A stretch of 64,000 nucleotides of DNA from Spiroplasma endosymbiont of Atherix ibis (GCF_964020005.1 NZ_OZ026474.1:434001-498000), one strand, 5' to 3'; counted from the stretch's first letter, positions 18,589-30,878 are shown. Notes: a model not told the origin generated them from the letters alone. Numbers and translations: made by a program.

Positions 18589-21500
18589 TGATTAATTTGA
18601 ATATCAACGAAAAAAATATAATGAAAAAACAAAAGAAACCTATTCTTAAAAGTTTTGCTATATTATTGATAGTATGTTCATTAATTTTAGGGATAGTATT
18701 CTCTACTTGAAAATTTTCAGAAAATATTAGGTTGGGTTCAGACTTCAAGGGTTATTATTCAGCACTTGTTTCAGTTGACAATTTAAATGAAAAAAATAAA
18801 AATAATGGTCAACCAAATGGAGATGCATCAGAAGGTGCAAAAGCTTTAAATCAACGTTTAAATCCTATGGGAAATAATCAAATAATAATAGAAAAAGCTG
18901 GTAATAACTTTTTAAAAGTTTTATCACCAGTTGATGCATATCAAAACGAAACAGTATTTAGAAACCAAATTCAAAAAAATGGGGGTATTGTTTTACTAGA
19001 TGCTAAGACTTTTTCTGATTTACAAATTACAACTAAAGATGACAAAATTGAAAGAAAAGGTATTAATGAATTCTTTACAGGAGCAAAAGCAACTTCTGTT
19101 ACAACTTCAAATCAAAAACAACCAGCAATATCATATAAATTAAATGGAGATACTTTTAAAAGTTTATTACCTAGTAGTTCAAATCAAAAACAAGGAACTT
19201 ATGCAGATGATAATAAAGCTTTAAGTTTATTTATTCTGTTAGACGCAGATGGTTTCTACAATGATATTAGAAACTATTATAATCTAATTAAAGGAACAAC
19301 AAAAGAAAGAATTGAAGAGTTCTTTAAAGTAGTAGTTCAACCTTTTAGAGAAATTTATAATAACAGTAGTACAAATTCAGAAGTTAAACAAATACTTTTC
19401 GACTTATTTTATGGTAATTGAGATGTTAAAACTTCATCAGGAGTTTCATATAAGCGTTCGGCATCGCTTATTGAAACTAAAGAAGCAAGTTTAGCAACAG
19501 CAACTGGATTTACTGAAATAGTAAAATCTTTTAAATATTTATCTGAAACTTCAAAATATGTATATGACTCAAATTCTGTTACAAAAGATTTTGAAAATGA
19601 AGGAAGATATTCAAATAATGTAAAACTTTGAAGTCAAAGTGGTGTTTTAACAGATAGTGACATGAAAGTTAATCAAATATTTGCAAAAATAAATCCAGTT
19701 TTAATTCAATATGTTGGATCAAATGGACAATCATTTAATGAAGTGTATTGAAATAACTTAAGAACAAACTATTTTTTATTCACTGGTCAAGTAACTGAAA
19801 CTAAATCAACTACAGCAGCTGGTGGTGTGGGATATATAGATGGCAATAACTTAATTACAACTGTTGACAGTTATGCAAAATCTGAAATTGGAGCATCATT
19901 ATTTAATGCAGCTGGAAAGGGATTTGTATTTACAGTTAACTCTATTGCTACATTAAGTGGAACAGTTACAAATATAATGCTTTGAGCAGGTTTAACTTTC
20001 TTATTGATAATTGCATTATGTTTAATTATTTATATGGGATTTTTCTATAGACTTTTAGGACTATTTTCAATGATAATTACATTGGCAATAATAGGAATGA
20101 CATTGTTATCATTAAGCTGATTTAACTTAACTGTTGGACCTGAAACAATTATCTCTTCATTTATTCTTATTGCTTTAAACATTGAAATATTTTCTACATT
20201 ATTTGAGAATATGAAAGAAAGTTATTATTTAAAACAAAGAGGTTTAAAAACAAGTTTTAATATTTCTATTAAAGAAAATGTTGGTTTAGCAGCTGACTTA
20301 GTTATTGCATTGTTAATTCCTTCTATGTGTATGTTTTGAATTACTTCAAATGCAATAAGATCAATGGCTATAATGCTTGCTATGGGTTCTTTATTCACTG
20401 TTGTATTTACTATTTTGATTAGTGTAATTTTATTTAAAATAGTTTTAAATTCTTCATGATTTACAAATAAATCTAATTTATTTGCTTTAAACACAGATTT
20501 TGCAACTCAAGGTAAATTTCTTCTTAATTACAAAATAAGAAGAACTGAAAATAAAATTAGCAAATTAGAATCAAAAGAAAAACAAAATGGAACTTTAATT
20601 AATTCTTTAAAAGATAAATTAAAAATATTGAATGAAAAATTAACTTTATTTAAAGAAAAAGAAAATTCAAAAGCAGATAAGAGACAATTATTAGCAAAAG
20701 AAAAATTAAATAAAAAAATTGAGAAATTAAAGTCTAAGATAGCATCTTTAGATGAAAACAAAAAAGCTAAAAAAATTCAAAAATTGAACTTTAAAATTAA
20801 TGAATTGATTTTTATTAGAGATGATAAAACTCAAAGCATAATTGAAGAAGAAGGTCAAATTATAACAAGTGCAAATGAAAAATTAAAAATTAAAACTATT
20901 GAAATAAATATTAAAAATGGAGCAAAAATGATTTTACTATTTGGAATTATTATACTTGCTCTTTCAATAGGATTTGGTTTCTTATTTGGTTTACGTTTTG
21001 ATCATACATTTGGTGGAAGAACTGACTATACATTATGAGGAGATAATATTCAAACTTCTTATAATGGAATGGTTGAAGAAACTTTTGAAGATCAAGATCC
21101 TAAAACAAAAGCACTTGAAGAAAAAATAAATCAGCTTAAAGAAGAATTTGAAGAGTTTGAAAAGAATCATCAAGATAATGATGATTTACCAGCAGTTCAT
21201 TTTAAAAAAGCTGAAGTTGTATCAGAATATTTAAATTTTGTATATTCACAAAGTTATTATGTTAATTATCTTTCAAATAGTTTAAATTCATCTAAACTTT
21301 ATAAAAATAATAATTATTCAGTTTCTTTTGGACGTCAATTTGTATATAATGGATCTTCAAATAATCAAAATTGAATCACTTTAACTGTTTATACACAAAA
21401 TATAAAACAATCTTCAGTTATTAAAAAAATGTTTAATAATTGAGGTGTTGATAAACAACAAAATATAACTGAAACTAATGGATTTATTACAAAAGCAATT

Positions 21501-22346
21501 AATCCAGCTACAATGTTATGAACATTGCAACAAATTGCTATAACAGTTGCTGCAATAATTCTAGCTTTAATAATTTATATTTTGATTAGATTTAAATGAA
21601 CATACTATATTGCAATGATTGTGGCAATAATAGTTGCTCCAGTTATTTCTGTTGCTCTGATAACTGCTTTACAAATTCCATTAGGAAATGCTTCAATTAT
21701 TGCAATTGTAAGTAGTTTATTATTTACAGTCATATCATTGTTTATGATTTTTGGAAAATCAAGATCATTAATTTCATCTAAAAATGAAAAATCATTAGTA
21801 AATTTCTTTAATAAAGAAATAGAAATTGTTTATGATACAAAAACATTTAAAAGAAAAATAAATGATGAATTATTCAATCTTAAAAATGAAATGAGATTAA
21901 ATATAAAAGTAAATAGTTTATCTAAAGAAGAGAAGAAAAAAATAAAATTAGAATTTAAAGAAATAAAACACAATAAAAAAATAGAATTTAAGAAAATTAA
22001 AAAAGAAAATAAAATCAAAATAAATAGAGTTGGTAAGCAAAATAATTACTTATCTGAAGTATTAGTAAAATCATTTAAATTTGGACTTGTTAGATGTTCA
22101 CTATTAATTACTCTTTATTCATTGGTTGGAATTGTAATATTAACTACTATGCCATCAATATTATCATTTGGTTTAGCAATTATTATTGGAACAATTGTTA
22201 CAAGTTTAGTTGTATTATTTATATCACTTCCACTTTGAGTAATCTTTGAACAAATAAGAATAAGAAATAAACTTGCAAGAAAACGTTTTATTAATGGATT
22301 GTATGTTTCAAATGAAGAACAAATTATAGAAGGAATAAATGATTAG
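18588..22346 (+). CDS. secDF: Protein translocase SecDF fusion with long coiled-coil insert
   Basis: 1252 residues as one polypeptide across several TGA(Trp) codons. SecD half: first TM LLIVCSLILGIVFSTW, then LGSDFKGYY, a large extracellular domain, and five TMs (MLWAGLTFLLIIALCLIIYMGF onward). SecF half: TM MILLFGIIILALSIGFGFLFG, LRFDHTFGGRTDYTL, extracellular region and further TMs. Between the halves lies about 120 residues of Lys/Glu coiled coil. A second charged insert splits the last TMs. Bacillus SecDF is about 740 residues. GTG 18588 is chosen because it overlaps the previous stop; ATG 18621 is the alternative. SecDF uses the proton gradient to pull exported proteins through SecYEG. 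Confidence 0.92.
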
Positions 22347-22363
22347 TAAGAGGACAACAAAAT

Positions 22364-22876
22364 ATGGATTTAAAAAAATATATTTGAGATGTTGAGGACT
22401 TTCCAATTAAAGGAGTTACTTTTAAAGATATAACTCCATTATTAAATGACAAAGATGCTTTTAAATATGCAATTGATAAAATGGTTGAATATGTAAAAGA
22501 AAAAAAAGCTGATGTTATTGTTGCTCCAGAAGCAAGGGGTTTCTTATTTGCCTCTGCAGTTGCTTATGCTGCAAATTGTAGATTTGTATTAGTGAGAAAA
22601 CCTGGTAAACTTCCAAGAAAAGTTAAAGATATTGAATATGAATTAGAATATGGAAAAGAACATATTCAAATGCATTTTGGTGATTTAAAAGCAACTGATA
22701 GTGTAGTTATTGTTGATGATGTTTTAGCAACAGGGGGAACAATGAAAGCCATTGTAGATCTTATAGAACAAGAAAAAGTAAAAATTAATGGAATTGTTTT
22801 TTTAGCAGATTTATCATTTTTACACGAATCTAATCTTTTTGCTAATTTTGATTCAAAAAGTCTAATTACTTATTAA
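22364..22876 (+). CDS. apt: Adenine phosphoribosyltransferase
   Basis: Makes AMP from adenine and PRPP, a key salvage step in an organism without purine synthesis. 170 residues. FPIKGVTFKDITPLL near the N-terminus, PEARGFLFA in the hood, RKPGKLPR, and the PRPP-binding loop VVIVDDVLATGGTM are all present. It starts 17 nt after secDF behind AAGAGGA and precedes the rel gene, the order secDF-apt-rel seen in many Firmicutes. Confidence 0.95.
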
Positions 22877-22900
22877 AAAAACTTTATATAATAATTAAAT

Positions 22901-22931
22901 AAAATTTCCTAAATAAAATTAGGAAATTTTT
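22901..22931 (+). terminator. Terminator after apt
   Basis: AAAATTTCCTAA/TTAGGAAATTTT with a 6-nt loop, then T-rich sequence. Confidence 0.85.
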
Positions 22932-22994
22932 ATTTTATAGAGTTTAATTTATATATAATATTAATATTGTTAGTAAAAAAAAGGGGTGTACATT

Positions 22995-25304
22995 ATGCAT
23001 GCACAAGAACAAGAATTTAACTATGTAGAATGTATTGAAGTTGATATGCTTATTGCAGAAATGAAAAAGTATATTAAAAATAATAAATTAATTGAAGAAG
23101 TTAAAAAAGCATATTATTATGCAGAAGAAAAACACAAAGGTCAAAAAAGAAAAAATGGTAATCCATTTATAATTCATCCACTTTCAACAGCTTATTATTT
23201 GGCACAGTGAAGAATGGGTCCAAAAACAATTATTGCTGGACTTTTACATGATGTTATTGAAGATACACCTGTAACATTTTCAGAAATAGAAGATATTTAT
23301 GGTATAGAAGTTGCAGATATAGTTGAAGCTGTAACTAAAGTAAGTTATTTTACAAAAGAAAATCGTGAGCAAATGAAAGCAAATTATTTAAGAAAGCTTT
23401 TTTTATCAATGATTAAAGATATTAGAGTTATTATTGTTAAAATAGCTGATCGTATGCATAACCTTTTGACTTTACAATATATGAAACCTGAAAAACAAAA
23501 AATAATTGCAAAAGAAACTTTAGAAGTTTATTCAACAATTGCTCATAGAATTGGGATGAAAACTGCTAAAAATATTTTAGAAGATTACTCTTTTCAATAT
23601 TTAAATCTTAAAGAGTATAAAAAAATTAAAAATCTTTTAGAAGAAGATAAAAATTCTAGAAAAGAACTAATAGAAGAAATAATAGTTGAAATTAACAAAA
23701 AATTTAAATCAGAGGGAATTAAAAATGCTCAAGTTTTTGGTAGATCAAAAACAATCTATTCAATTTATAGAAAATTAAATTTTTTTGGTAAGTCATTTAG
23801 TGATATAAATGATATTTTAGCTATAAGAATTATTACTGAAAAACAAGATAATTGTTATAGAATTTTAGGGATATTACATCAATTATATACACCTTTATCT
23901 GGTAGATTTAAAGATTATATTGCAACTCCAAAAAATAATTTATATCAATCATTGCATTCAACATTGTCAAGTAAAGATGGTATTATTTTTGAATGCCAAA
24001 TTAGAACTAAAGAAATGGATGAAATAGCAGAAAATGGAGCTGCAGCTCATTGAAAATATAAAGAAGGAGAAAAAACAATCGATATTGCAGAAAAGCAAAA
24101 AGAAATTGATCAAAAAGTTGATATGTTTACAAGATTAATAAATCTTGAAAAATTAGCAAGTGAAAATTTAGAAATAGATTATAATGAACAATCAGAAAAA
24201 ATTGATTTAAGTGGAGAAGTTATTGAAGAAACATTTAAATCTGATTACTTAGCTCCTATGATTTACATTTTAACTCCAGATGGAAGTGTTGTTAATTTAC
24301 CCTTTGGTTCAACAGTTTTGGACTTTGCATACAAAATTCATACAGAAGTTGGTAATAAAACTGTAGGAGCTAAAATTAATGGTGTGTTTTCTCCTTACAA
24401 TACAATATTAAACTCTGGAGAAATGGTTGAAATTCAAACTTCAAAAGATACATATCCTAATGAAAAATGATTACGTTTTGCTCGTACTTCAACAGCTCGA
24501 AGAGCAATTGAAGATTTTTTAAATAAAAAAAAAGTAAGAGAAGCAGAAAAAGAAAAAATAACAAATCAAAAGATAGTTAGAAATACTAAAAGAGAAATTG
24601 ACAGATATATCATTGCAAATAATTTAAAATGAAATGTTAATTCTATTGAAGAAATTCAAAAAAAACTTAGTGTTCTAGATTATAAAAATATAGATGAATT
24701 TTTACTTTCTGTAGGTAATGGTGATTTTTCAATTCCAGAAGCAGTTGAAATAGTTTATGTATCAAAACAAGATTTAAAAGATATTAAATTAATTAATGAT
24801 ATGAAAACTAGAAAATATAAATCTACAAGAGGAAGAGAAGATTTAAAAATAAATGGTATTGAAAAAGTTAGTTGTTCGCTTGCTCGATGTTGTTATCCAA
24901 TTCCAGTTGAACCAGTAACAAGTTTTATGTCAAAAACTAAAGGTATTCAAGTACATAGAAGTGAATGTTTAAATATTACAAATATTCAAAAACTTAAAAA
25001 TTTACTTAAAACTGAATGAATTCCAAGTAAAACTGAAAATAAGCAATATAGTACAAAAATTAGAATAACTGTATATGATAGACCTGGAATATTACTTGAT
25101 GTAGTTTCTGTTTTTGCAAATCAAAGAGCTAATTTAGCTGAAATAAAGATTCTTACTCAAGAAGATAATTACACTGGTAAGGGAACTATTATTGTTACTG
25201 TCAATGATTTAGAACAGTTAAATATTATTTTAAAAGATCTTTCTGAAATTCCTGGAATGATTGAAGTTACAAGAGCAACCTCTTCAGAAAATCGAATATC
25301 ATAA
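22995..25304 (+). CDS. rel: Bifunctional (p)ppGpp synthetase/hydrolase (Rel/RSH)
   Basis: 769 residues with full RSH layout: HD hydrolase (HPLSTAYYL, LLHDVIEDT, KIADRMHNL; residues 55-160), synthetase (GRSKTIYSIYRKL, INDILAIRII, KDYIATPKNNLYQSLHSTL, FECQIRTKEMDE; 240-350), TGS (MIYILTPDGSVVNLPFGSTVLDFAY; from about 415), the Cys motif CSLARCCYPIP and a C-terminal ACT domain (STKIRITVYDRPGILLDVV). The catalytic hydrolase HD and synthetase residues look intact, so it should both make and destroy the alarmone. GGGGTG precedes ATG 22995; the in-frame start 9 nt upstream is less likely. Confidence 0.95.
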
Positions 25305-25327
25305 AAAGTATATTTAATACACTTTTT
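25303..25327 (+). terminator. Weak terminator after rel
   Basis: AAAAAGT and ACTTTTT arms around an AT loop, immediately after the stop. The 100 nt that follow hold a TATAAT-like box near 25376 and otherwise only AT-rich spacer up to the IS. Confidence 0.4.
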
Positions 25328-25534
25328 TAAATATTTAATTGAATATGGTTTAATTTTGCTTAATTGAAATTAATTGATATAATGATTTGCTCTTTTTAAT
25401 ATTTTTTTTACAATCAAAAGTCAAAAAAATAAAGTGAGTTGAAGTGAGTAGGCATATTTATGCCTATTTTTTTTATTTATATAGTTATTGTGCCATAAAA
25501 GACATCTTTATTTTTTCATTCTATATTTAAAAAA

Positions 25535-26380
25535 CTATTTTGAGATTTTTTTTGAGTTATATCATTTATCTCATTCAATAACATCAGTTATATAATGTTC
25601 AAGTGATTCATATTTGTTATTATGAATTGTTCCTTTTTTAAGTAAAGAGTGATAACTTTCAATAACAATGTTATCTGCACATGTTTTTTTCGCTCCCATT
25701 GATATAATTAAATTGTTCGAATCACAAACAGTTTTTCACGTTTTGCTTGTGTATTGAACTCCGTGATCTGAGTGAATAATTATTCCACTCGGATCTTTTA
25801 TTTTTTTAATAACATTAATTGCTCTTTTTAAAGTAGCAATTACAAATTTTGCAGACATTTTATAAGAAATATCTGATGAAATAACTTCTTTTGTGAATCC
25901 ATCGATTATTGTTGATTTATAAGCTTTCTTTCCTTTTCAAATTAAATAAGTAATATCTGTATATAAAATTTTGTATTTTTCTTTGACAGCACTATATTTT
26001 CTTTGAACAAGATCTGGATATTCTACATTTGAATTTTGTAGTTTTCTTTTATTTGCTTTTTTTAATTGATTTTTAGCAAATCTAGCTATAATTTTATTTT
26101 CTCGCATTACTTTTCGAATTATATATGTTGAATATTTATGAGATAGTTCTTTTGAAACTTGCCTATATCCAAATTGCTTTCTATTATCATTAAATACTTT
26201 TAAAATATCGTATTTTATATAATCAAATTTATTTTTTTTATCTATGAAACAATGATTTTTATATTTATCTCAATAGGATTTTTTTAAATTTAGTAACTCG
26301 AGTAGTTCCTTAATTGTTGTTTTATAATCTCTTGATTTAATAAAATTTATTTTTTCCTCTTTAGACATGTAGTTTCTCAT
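25535..26380 (-). CDS. IS3-family transposase OrfB (DDE integrase), C-terminally shortened
   Basis: 281 residues. The rve/DDE core is complete: Asp in ILYTDITYLIW, Asp in IIHSDHGVQYTSKTW and Glu in CADNIVIESYHSLLK. An HTH_21-like region lies upstream (FGYRQVSKELSHKYS). Compared with copy 2, an A-run near 25544-25551 has eight rather than seven bases, shifting frame after NSKK and replacing the last 20 or so residues with ISK. TGA codons are Trp. Made normally by -1 frameshift from OrfA. Activity may be reduced. Confidence 0.85.
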
Positions 26381-26631
26381 GAGGTTAAAGACTTTTTTAA
26401 GGATTCATATTTCTCCTTCAAATTTTCTAATTCTGATTTATCTTCTTTAGATTTTGTATTAATGCATAAATTATTATCTGTTATATAGATTGATTGTCAG
26501 GTTCCAATTGTTCCCATTGGCACTTTATATTTTTTATAAGCTTTTGTTACACCGTTTTCATTTGCATAAAGTATTACATTTACTTTAAATTCTTCACTAT
26601 ATTTACTAAATTTTTGACCAAGTTTTGCCAT
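26347..26631 (-). CDS. IS3-family OrfA (helix-turn-helix)
   Basis: 94 residues, intact in this copy: MAKLGQKFSKYSEEFKVNVILYANENGVTKAYKKYKVPMGTIGTWQ is the HTH that recognises the IS ends, followed by a leucine-zipper-like helix. A TTAAAAAAG slippery sequence about 50 nt before its stop would give the OrfAB fusion. AAGGAAG precedes ATG. Confidence 0.85.
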
Positions 26632-26711
26632 ATTTTTTTCTTCCTTTTAAATATTTTAAATAAATTTTAATGCCTACTTTTTTCAACTCAGTCTAAAATA
26701 AAAAAAAATCA

Positions 26712-26737
26712 TTGACATTTTTTTTTTTTTTTATAAT
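26712..26737 (+). promoter_or_regulatory. Promoter with a pure T-tract spacer
   Basis: TTGACA (26712-26717) and TATAAT (26732-26737) are separated by 14 T and nothing else. The leader then reads CACCAATAACAATTTTAGTTG, shared in outline with the lipoprotein leader at 52428. See findings for possible slippage control. Confidence 0.6.
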
Positions 26738-26797
26738 CACCAATAACAATTTTAGTTGTTTATTTGTTTTATAGGGTACTTTAAAAAGGAGAAAAAA

Positions 26798-27462
26798 ATG
26801 AAAAAATTATTAAGTTTATTAGCAACTACAAGTCTAATTGCAACAACATCTTCAACTGTTGTTTCATGTGGAGAAAAAAATGTAGATTTGAATAAACAAC
26901 TAATTGAGGTTACTCAAGGATAAATTGGTGAAATTAACATTGTATCAACAAATGATCTAACAGGGGTTAAAATTACAGGTCAAGTTGAAAATCAAGTAAC
27001 AGCAACAGTTCAAGATAAAAAAATAATAGTTACAGTTTCTGAAACTGCTGCAATAAAAGATTATACTTTAAAAATTAGTGGAGATAAAATAGATAATAAA
27101 TATTTTTTAGTTAAGGTTAAAGAAAAACCAAATTTAGAATTAATGGTTAAAGAAAAATCTAAATTAAGCTCTAGACTTCTAAAAATAGATTAATGTGATT
27201 TTAAATGCTGAATTAGTTGAAGTTACTTAAGCAGAGGAAATAATGGAATTAGCATTACATCAATAAATGATTTAGTAAATGTTAAAATTAAAAATTAAAT
27301 TAATAATAAAGTAATAGTAGCAATTAAAGATAAAAAATAGCAATTATAGTTTCTGAAACAACATAAGTAAAAGATTATATTTTAACAATTAGTGGAGATA
27401 ACATAAGTAATAAAATTTTTAAAGTTGAAGTTAAAGCAAAAAATAAATATTATTTTATTTAA
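26798..27462 (+). pseudogene. Decayed lipoprotein with two Ig-like repeats
   Basis: Starts MKKLLSLLATTSLIATTSSTVVSC, a lipoprotein signal ending at the lipobox Cys. Two successive copies of an 80-residue beta-rich domain follow (EINIVSTNDLTGVKITGQVENQV...), the same as the single domain of the intact lipoprotein at 52489. A TAA replaces the Lys codon of the EQGKTGEI motif in repeat 1. Repeat 2 has several stops and at least one frameshift. Ribosome binding site AGGAG and the T-tract promoter are still present. Confidence 0.75.
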
Positions 27463-27605
27463 TAGAAATTAATCTATATTAATTTATAAATAACTATTCA
27501 TATAATAGTAAAAAATCTATAATAAAAATAAACGTATTTTAAATTGGGAAAAAAAATTCTACACAAATTAAAATGAATTTGTCAATAAAAGTAGACACAA
27601 ATTTA
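27463..27605. other. AT-rich spacer, nothing recognised
   Basis: No open frame, hairpin or repeat of note between the lipoprotein relic and the IS scraps. Confidence 0.5.
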
Positions 27606-27728
27606 ATACATTTTACACTGAACAATTTTGTTCGGTGTTTTTATTTAAAAATTCAATAGGTATTAATCCATTAAACTTTAAAACTGGTCTCATTACATTA
27701 TAAAAATTTATATAATCAACAACAGATT
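27606..27728 (-). mobile_element. IS3-family OrfB C-terminal scrap
   Basis: On the minus strand a frame reads VVDYINFYNVMRPVLKFNGLIPIEFLNK, the typical C-terminus of IS3 transposases (YN..RPh..L.g.tP..y). It ends near an ACACTGAACAA/TTGTTCGGTGT hairpin that may be the terminator or IS end. Only this piece is left. Confidence 0.6.
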
Positions 27729-27769
27729 AAATTAATAGATAATCCAACAAAATAAAAATGATTGAATCA

Positions 27770-28170
27770 TGAGAATTATCAAAAAAATAATGATACAACT
27801 TTAGTTTTAAAAATAATTAAAAATTTAAAAGATCTAATTTTATACTACATTTAGATTATGGTTCTCAATACTTATCAAATAGTGTTTTAAAGTCATTAAA
27901 TGTCTTAAATGTTTTAAATTCAATGAGTAAAATTGGCAATTTTTTGGAAAATAGAAAAATTGAATATTTTTTTAGATGTTTAAAAGGAGAATATTTAAAT
28001 CATATAAATATTTTATCTATGAAATATAATAATATATATTCACATATTAAATGTTATGTAAATTGATATAATAGTAAAAGAATACAAAAAAATTAAATTG
28101 AAAAACATCAGTTTATGCTAGTATTTGTAATAATATTTAAAATGCAGAATTTATTTTTCCCAGTTTACTA
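27770..28170 (+). mobile_element. Second, different IS3-family transposase relic
   Basis: A plus-strand frame reads HLDYGSQYLSNSVLKSL...SKIGNFLENRKIEYFFRCLKGEYLNH...CYVNWYNSKRIQKN. It is the C-terminal half of a DDE transposase (compare HSDHGSQY, S.R.GN..DN). TAA and missing upstream parts make it dead. Opposite orientation and different sequence from the scrap at 27606 show two separate insertions. Confidence 0.65.
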
Positions 28171-28283
28171 AACTAATTTAATTAAAAGAAATTTATAATA
28201 AAAAAGTGTATACTTAAAAAAATGAGCTAAAATTAAGTTATAGGGAGGGATTTAAAATATGGGAGGGAAGAAAGGAATTATAT

Positions 28284-28682
28284 ATGAAAAAAATATTATC
28301 TACATTATCAATTTTGGCAATTAGTGTTTCTGCTAGTAGTTCAGCAATGGCATTTACAAAAAAAGTAGAAAAAAAATATGAATATAAAAATATTGAAGAA
28401 CTAGTAAATAAATACAAAGAAACAGAGCAAAAAGAAAATGAAGCAAGAAAAAATAATAAATTAGGAGATGCTTTAATTGCAGGTGTTGATCTTATTAAAA
28501 TATCTTATTAGATTTGAAAAATTGATACAAATCACAAATTATCAGCTTCAAAGAAGGATTGTTTAATTATATTGAAAAGTTTAGAATCAGCAGTAATAGA
28601 AAAATAGGATTTTGTTTCAATTTATGGATATAAAGCATTAAATTATTTAACTCAAACAATTATAGAATTTGGTATTAATTAA
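28284..28682 (+). pseudogene. Secreted-protein relic
   Basis: ATG opens a Sec signal peptide MKKILSTLSILAISVSASSS ending AMA-F, not a lipobox, then a Lys/Glu-rich helical region. TAG at 28509 and TAG at 28605 interrupt an otherwise continuous frame of about 130 codons. Two GGGAGGG stretches lie upstream. No family recognised. Confidence 0.55.
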
Positions 28683-28708
28683 AATTTATTATATAGTTTA
28701 TTTAAGAC

Positions 28709-28746
28709 AATTAGAGTGCTAGTTAAACTAGCACTCTAATTTTTTA
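28709..28746 (+). terminator. Strong terminator
   Basis: ATTAGAGTGCTAGT/ACTAGCACTCTAAT with a 3-nt loop, then T-run. The best stem in the accessory region, with no mismatches. Confidence 0.9.
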
Positions 28747-29340
28747 TTTATCTAGTTTAAATAATTTTTCTGGAAAAAACTAGAAAAGTAATATATACAA
28801 AAATTAAAAGTAAATATTTATGTAAAAATTAAAAATGCAAAATTAAATTTAACAAATAAAATGATTTAGAAAAATTTAAAAAATATTTTTTCATTAGATC
28901 ATAATGAAAAAATGAAAAACTTTTTTAATCAAATAATTGATAATTTAAACAAATTAGAAGCTAGTCTTAATGAAAGATATTAATTAATGTTAATTTAAAA
29001 ATGAATTGAATAAATCATCTCCTTAATATTTTTTACAACCAATTTTGTAGTAATTGTTAAGAATATAATAAAATATAAAAAAGGTTATGTTTAATCTCAA
29101 TCAGACATAAAATTATTAAAAATTCAAAATTAATTTTATAAATTTGAAATTAAAACTTAAAATTTATTAATAAATTTATGTAAAAAACATTATAAAAATA
29201 TTAACTTTTAATTTAATAGTTTTCCTAGAAATATATATAAAAATTACTAAAAAATAAAATTATTAATAATAAAAACTATATGTTAATTAGTAATTATAAA
29301 ACAAATAAAATGTTTAGTTTTATTATAAACTTTATTAATT
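28747..29340. other. Non-coding, decayed stretch
   Basis: No intact gene. A frame at 28869-28983 still reads FSLDHNEKMKNFFNQIIDNL and NKLEASLNERY before TAA, the worn C-terminus of some helical protein. The rest is AT-rich with dense stops in all frames. Confidence 0.5.
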
Positions 29341-29727
29341 TTAATTTGGATTAAACTCATTTTTTATTTTTCATGTTTCATTAAAAATGCAATTTCAAAT
29401 AATTGTTAAAAATCAAGGTCATATTTTTATAACTTTTTCTAATCTATCTAATTGATTATTTAAAGTATCATGATACTTTAAATTTTTTAATATTATTCCA
29501 TTTTTATTAAAATACACATTATTTTTAATATAAGAAACATCTTGAATAAAACTAGATTTATAAATAAAATTTTTTATATTATTATTTTCACAAGATTCTT
29601 CAAAAATAATATAAGTTGTATGATTATGTTGGGTATTTGTCAATAATGGAAATGGGTAATATAATTTTCCTCCAAAGTAATTATATTTGAAGGTTCCCCC
29701 TATAGAGGGAACGTTTTTTTTTTTTTT

Positions 29728-30582
29728 TTATCATTTTTTATTTATTCTAATTCTATCGTTATTATAAAAATCTAATCATGCTCATGCTATTTTTAAGCAT
29801 TGATTAATGTTTTCAATATGACATGTTCTTATAGTTTCATCTTTTAAACGACTATGAAAACTTTCATGCTTGCCATTATGATGAGGTGTTCCTGGTTTTG
29901 AATAACTTCTAATGATTTGCAAATCATTACATAAATTTATGTAGTTTTCAGAAGTATATTGATTTCCATTATCTGAATGTAATAATATTAGACCTAAATA
30001 TTTTTTATTTTTATATGCCATTTTTAAAGCTTCAAGCATAAAATTTGTTTTTTGATTATCTATTCTTTTAGATTTTCCTATTATTTCTCCAGTTAAATTA
30101 TCTTGAACTGTGCAAATATAACCTTTTTTTGTTTTAACTGAAAATTGATTTATGTCACTAGTTCAAATGTTTTCAAATCCCATTTCTTTTGCTTCTTTAA
30201 GATAATTTTTTCTAATAGTTTCTTTATATTTTTTAATTTCATGTTTAGTTTGTTTCTTAATATAATATGCAATATGATTAAATTTTTTAAATATACGTTC
30301 TAATTTTTTGTGATTTATCCTAAAAGGGTCAATATAATTCAATTTAAAATATAAAGATCATCTTTTAGCACTATAAGCACTAAGAAAATTATTTTTTTCA
30401 ATTTCTGAAATCACTAAATTCATAATTCTTGTATCATTGAGGAAATTCATTAAAGTTTTATTTTCTTTATATGTTGATGTTCTATTGATATTTAAAATTT
30501 TGCAAATTATTGTTCGATTATATTTCGTATTTATTAATAATTCCTGAATTATTTATTTTTGGTTTCGCCCTTGGAGGCTCAT
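29728..30582 (-). pseudogene. IS3-family transposase OrfB with early TAA
   Basis: A 285-codon frame from ATG 30582. The DDE core is intact: Asp in IWTSDINQFSV, Asp in LLHSDNGNQYTS, Glu in PHHNGKHESFHSRLKDE. A TAA at 30555-30553 interrupts codon 10, just after the point where the OrfAB frameshift joins, so full transposase cannot be made without read-through or restart. No other damage is visible. TGA codons are Trp. Confidence 0.75.
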
Positions 30583-30878
30583 TGCTTTTTTAAAATATTA
30601 TTCTCCTTAATTAATTCTTTATTATAGTCGAATAGAACTCCTATAAACAAATCATTTGCCTTTTGAGATATGCTGTAATCTATTTTATAAGGCAAGCGAG
30701 GTTTTGCTTCACTTATCTTTGCATTTTTATATTTGTTAATTATTGTTCCAATTGATCCAGTAGTTGAGTTAAATTTTAATGCTATTTCTTTTAGAGAATA
30801 GCAATTCAAACTTAATTCAATAATTTTTTCTTTTTCTTCTTTAGTTCATTTTCTAAACTTTTGTCCTTTTTTAGCCAT
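30549..30878 (-). CDS. IS3-family OrfA of the second IS type
   Basis: 109 residues. MAKKGQKFRKWTKEEKEKIIELSLNCYSLKEIALKFNSTTGSIGTIINKY is an HTH. It ends KKQWASKGETKNK after the AAAAAAG slippery site. AAAGGAAA precedes ATG. Confidence 0.8.

Larger units (their letters stand above)
25430..26695 (-). mobile_element. IS3-family insertion sequence, copy 1 (1266 bp)
   Basis: Imperfect inverted ends of about 26 bp (left TAAAGTGAGTTGAAG, right end complement TAGACTGAGTTGAAA) are flanked by the 3-bp direct repeat AAA. Two overlapping frames on the minus strand, orfA and orfB, are joined by an A6G slippery site, as in IS3/IS150. A near-identical copy lies at 46298-47562, and a decayed relative near 53040-53190. 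It sits between rel and a decayed lipoprotein gene. Confidence 0.92.

Noticed and set aside
29419-29643. Independent small minus-strand gene
   Set aside because: It is the middle of the 3' half of the IS-split gene 29341-31335; the frame joins perfectly when the IS is removed.
29713-29728. T16 run at the left end of the second IS as another switchable promoter
   Set aside because: No -35/-10 boxes flank it; it sits at the transposase stop codon beside a hairpin, so it looks like a terminator or IS-end feature.
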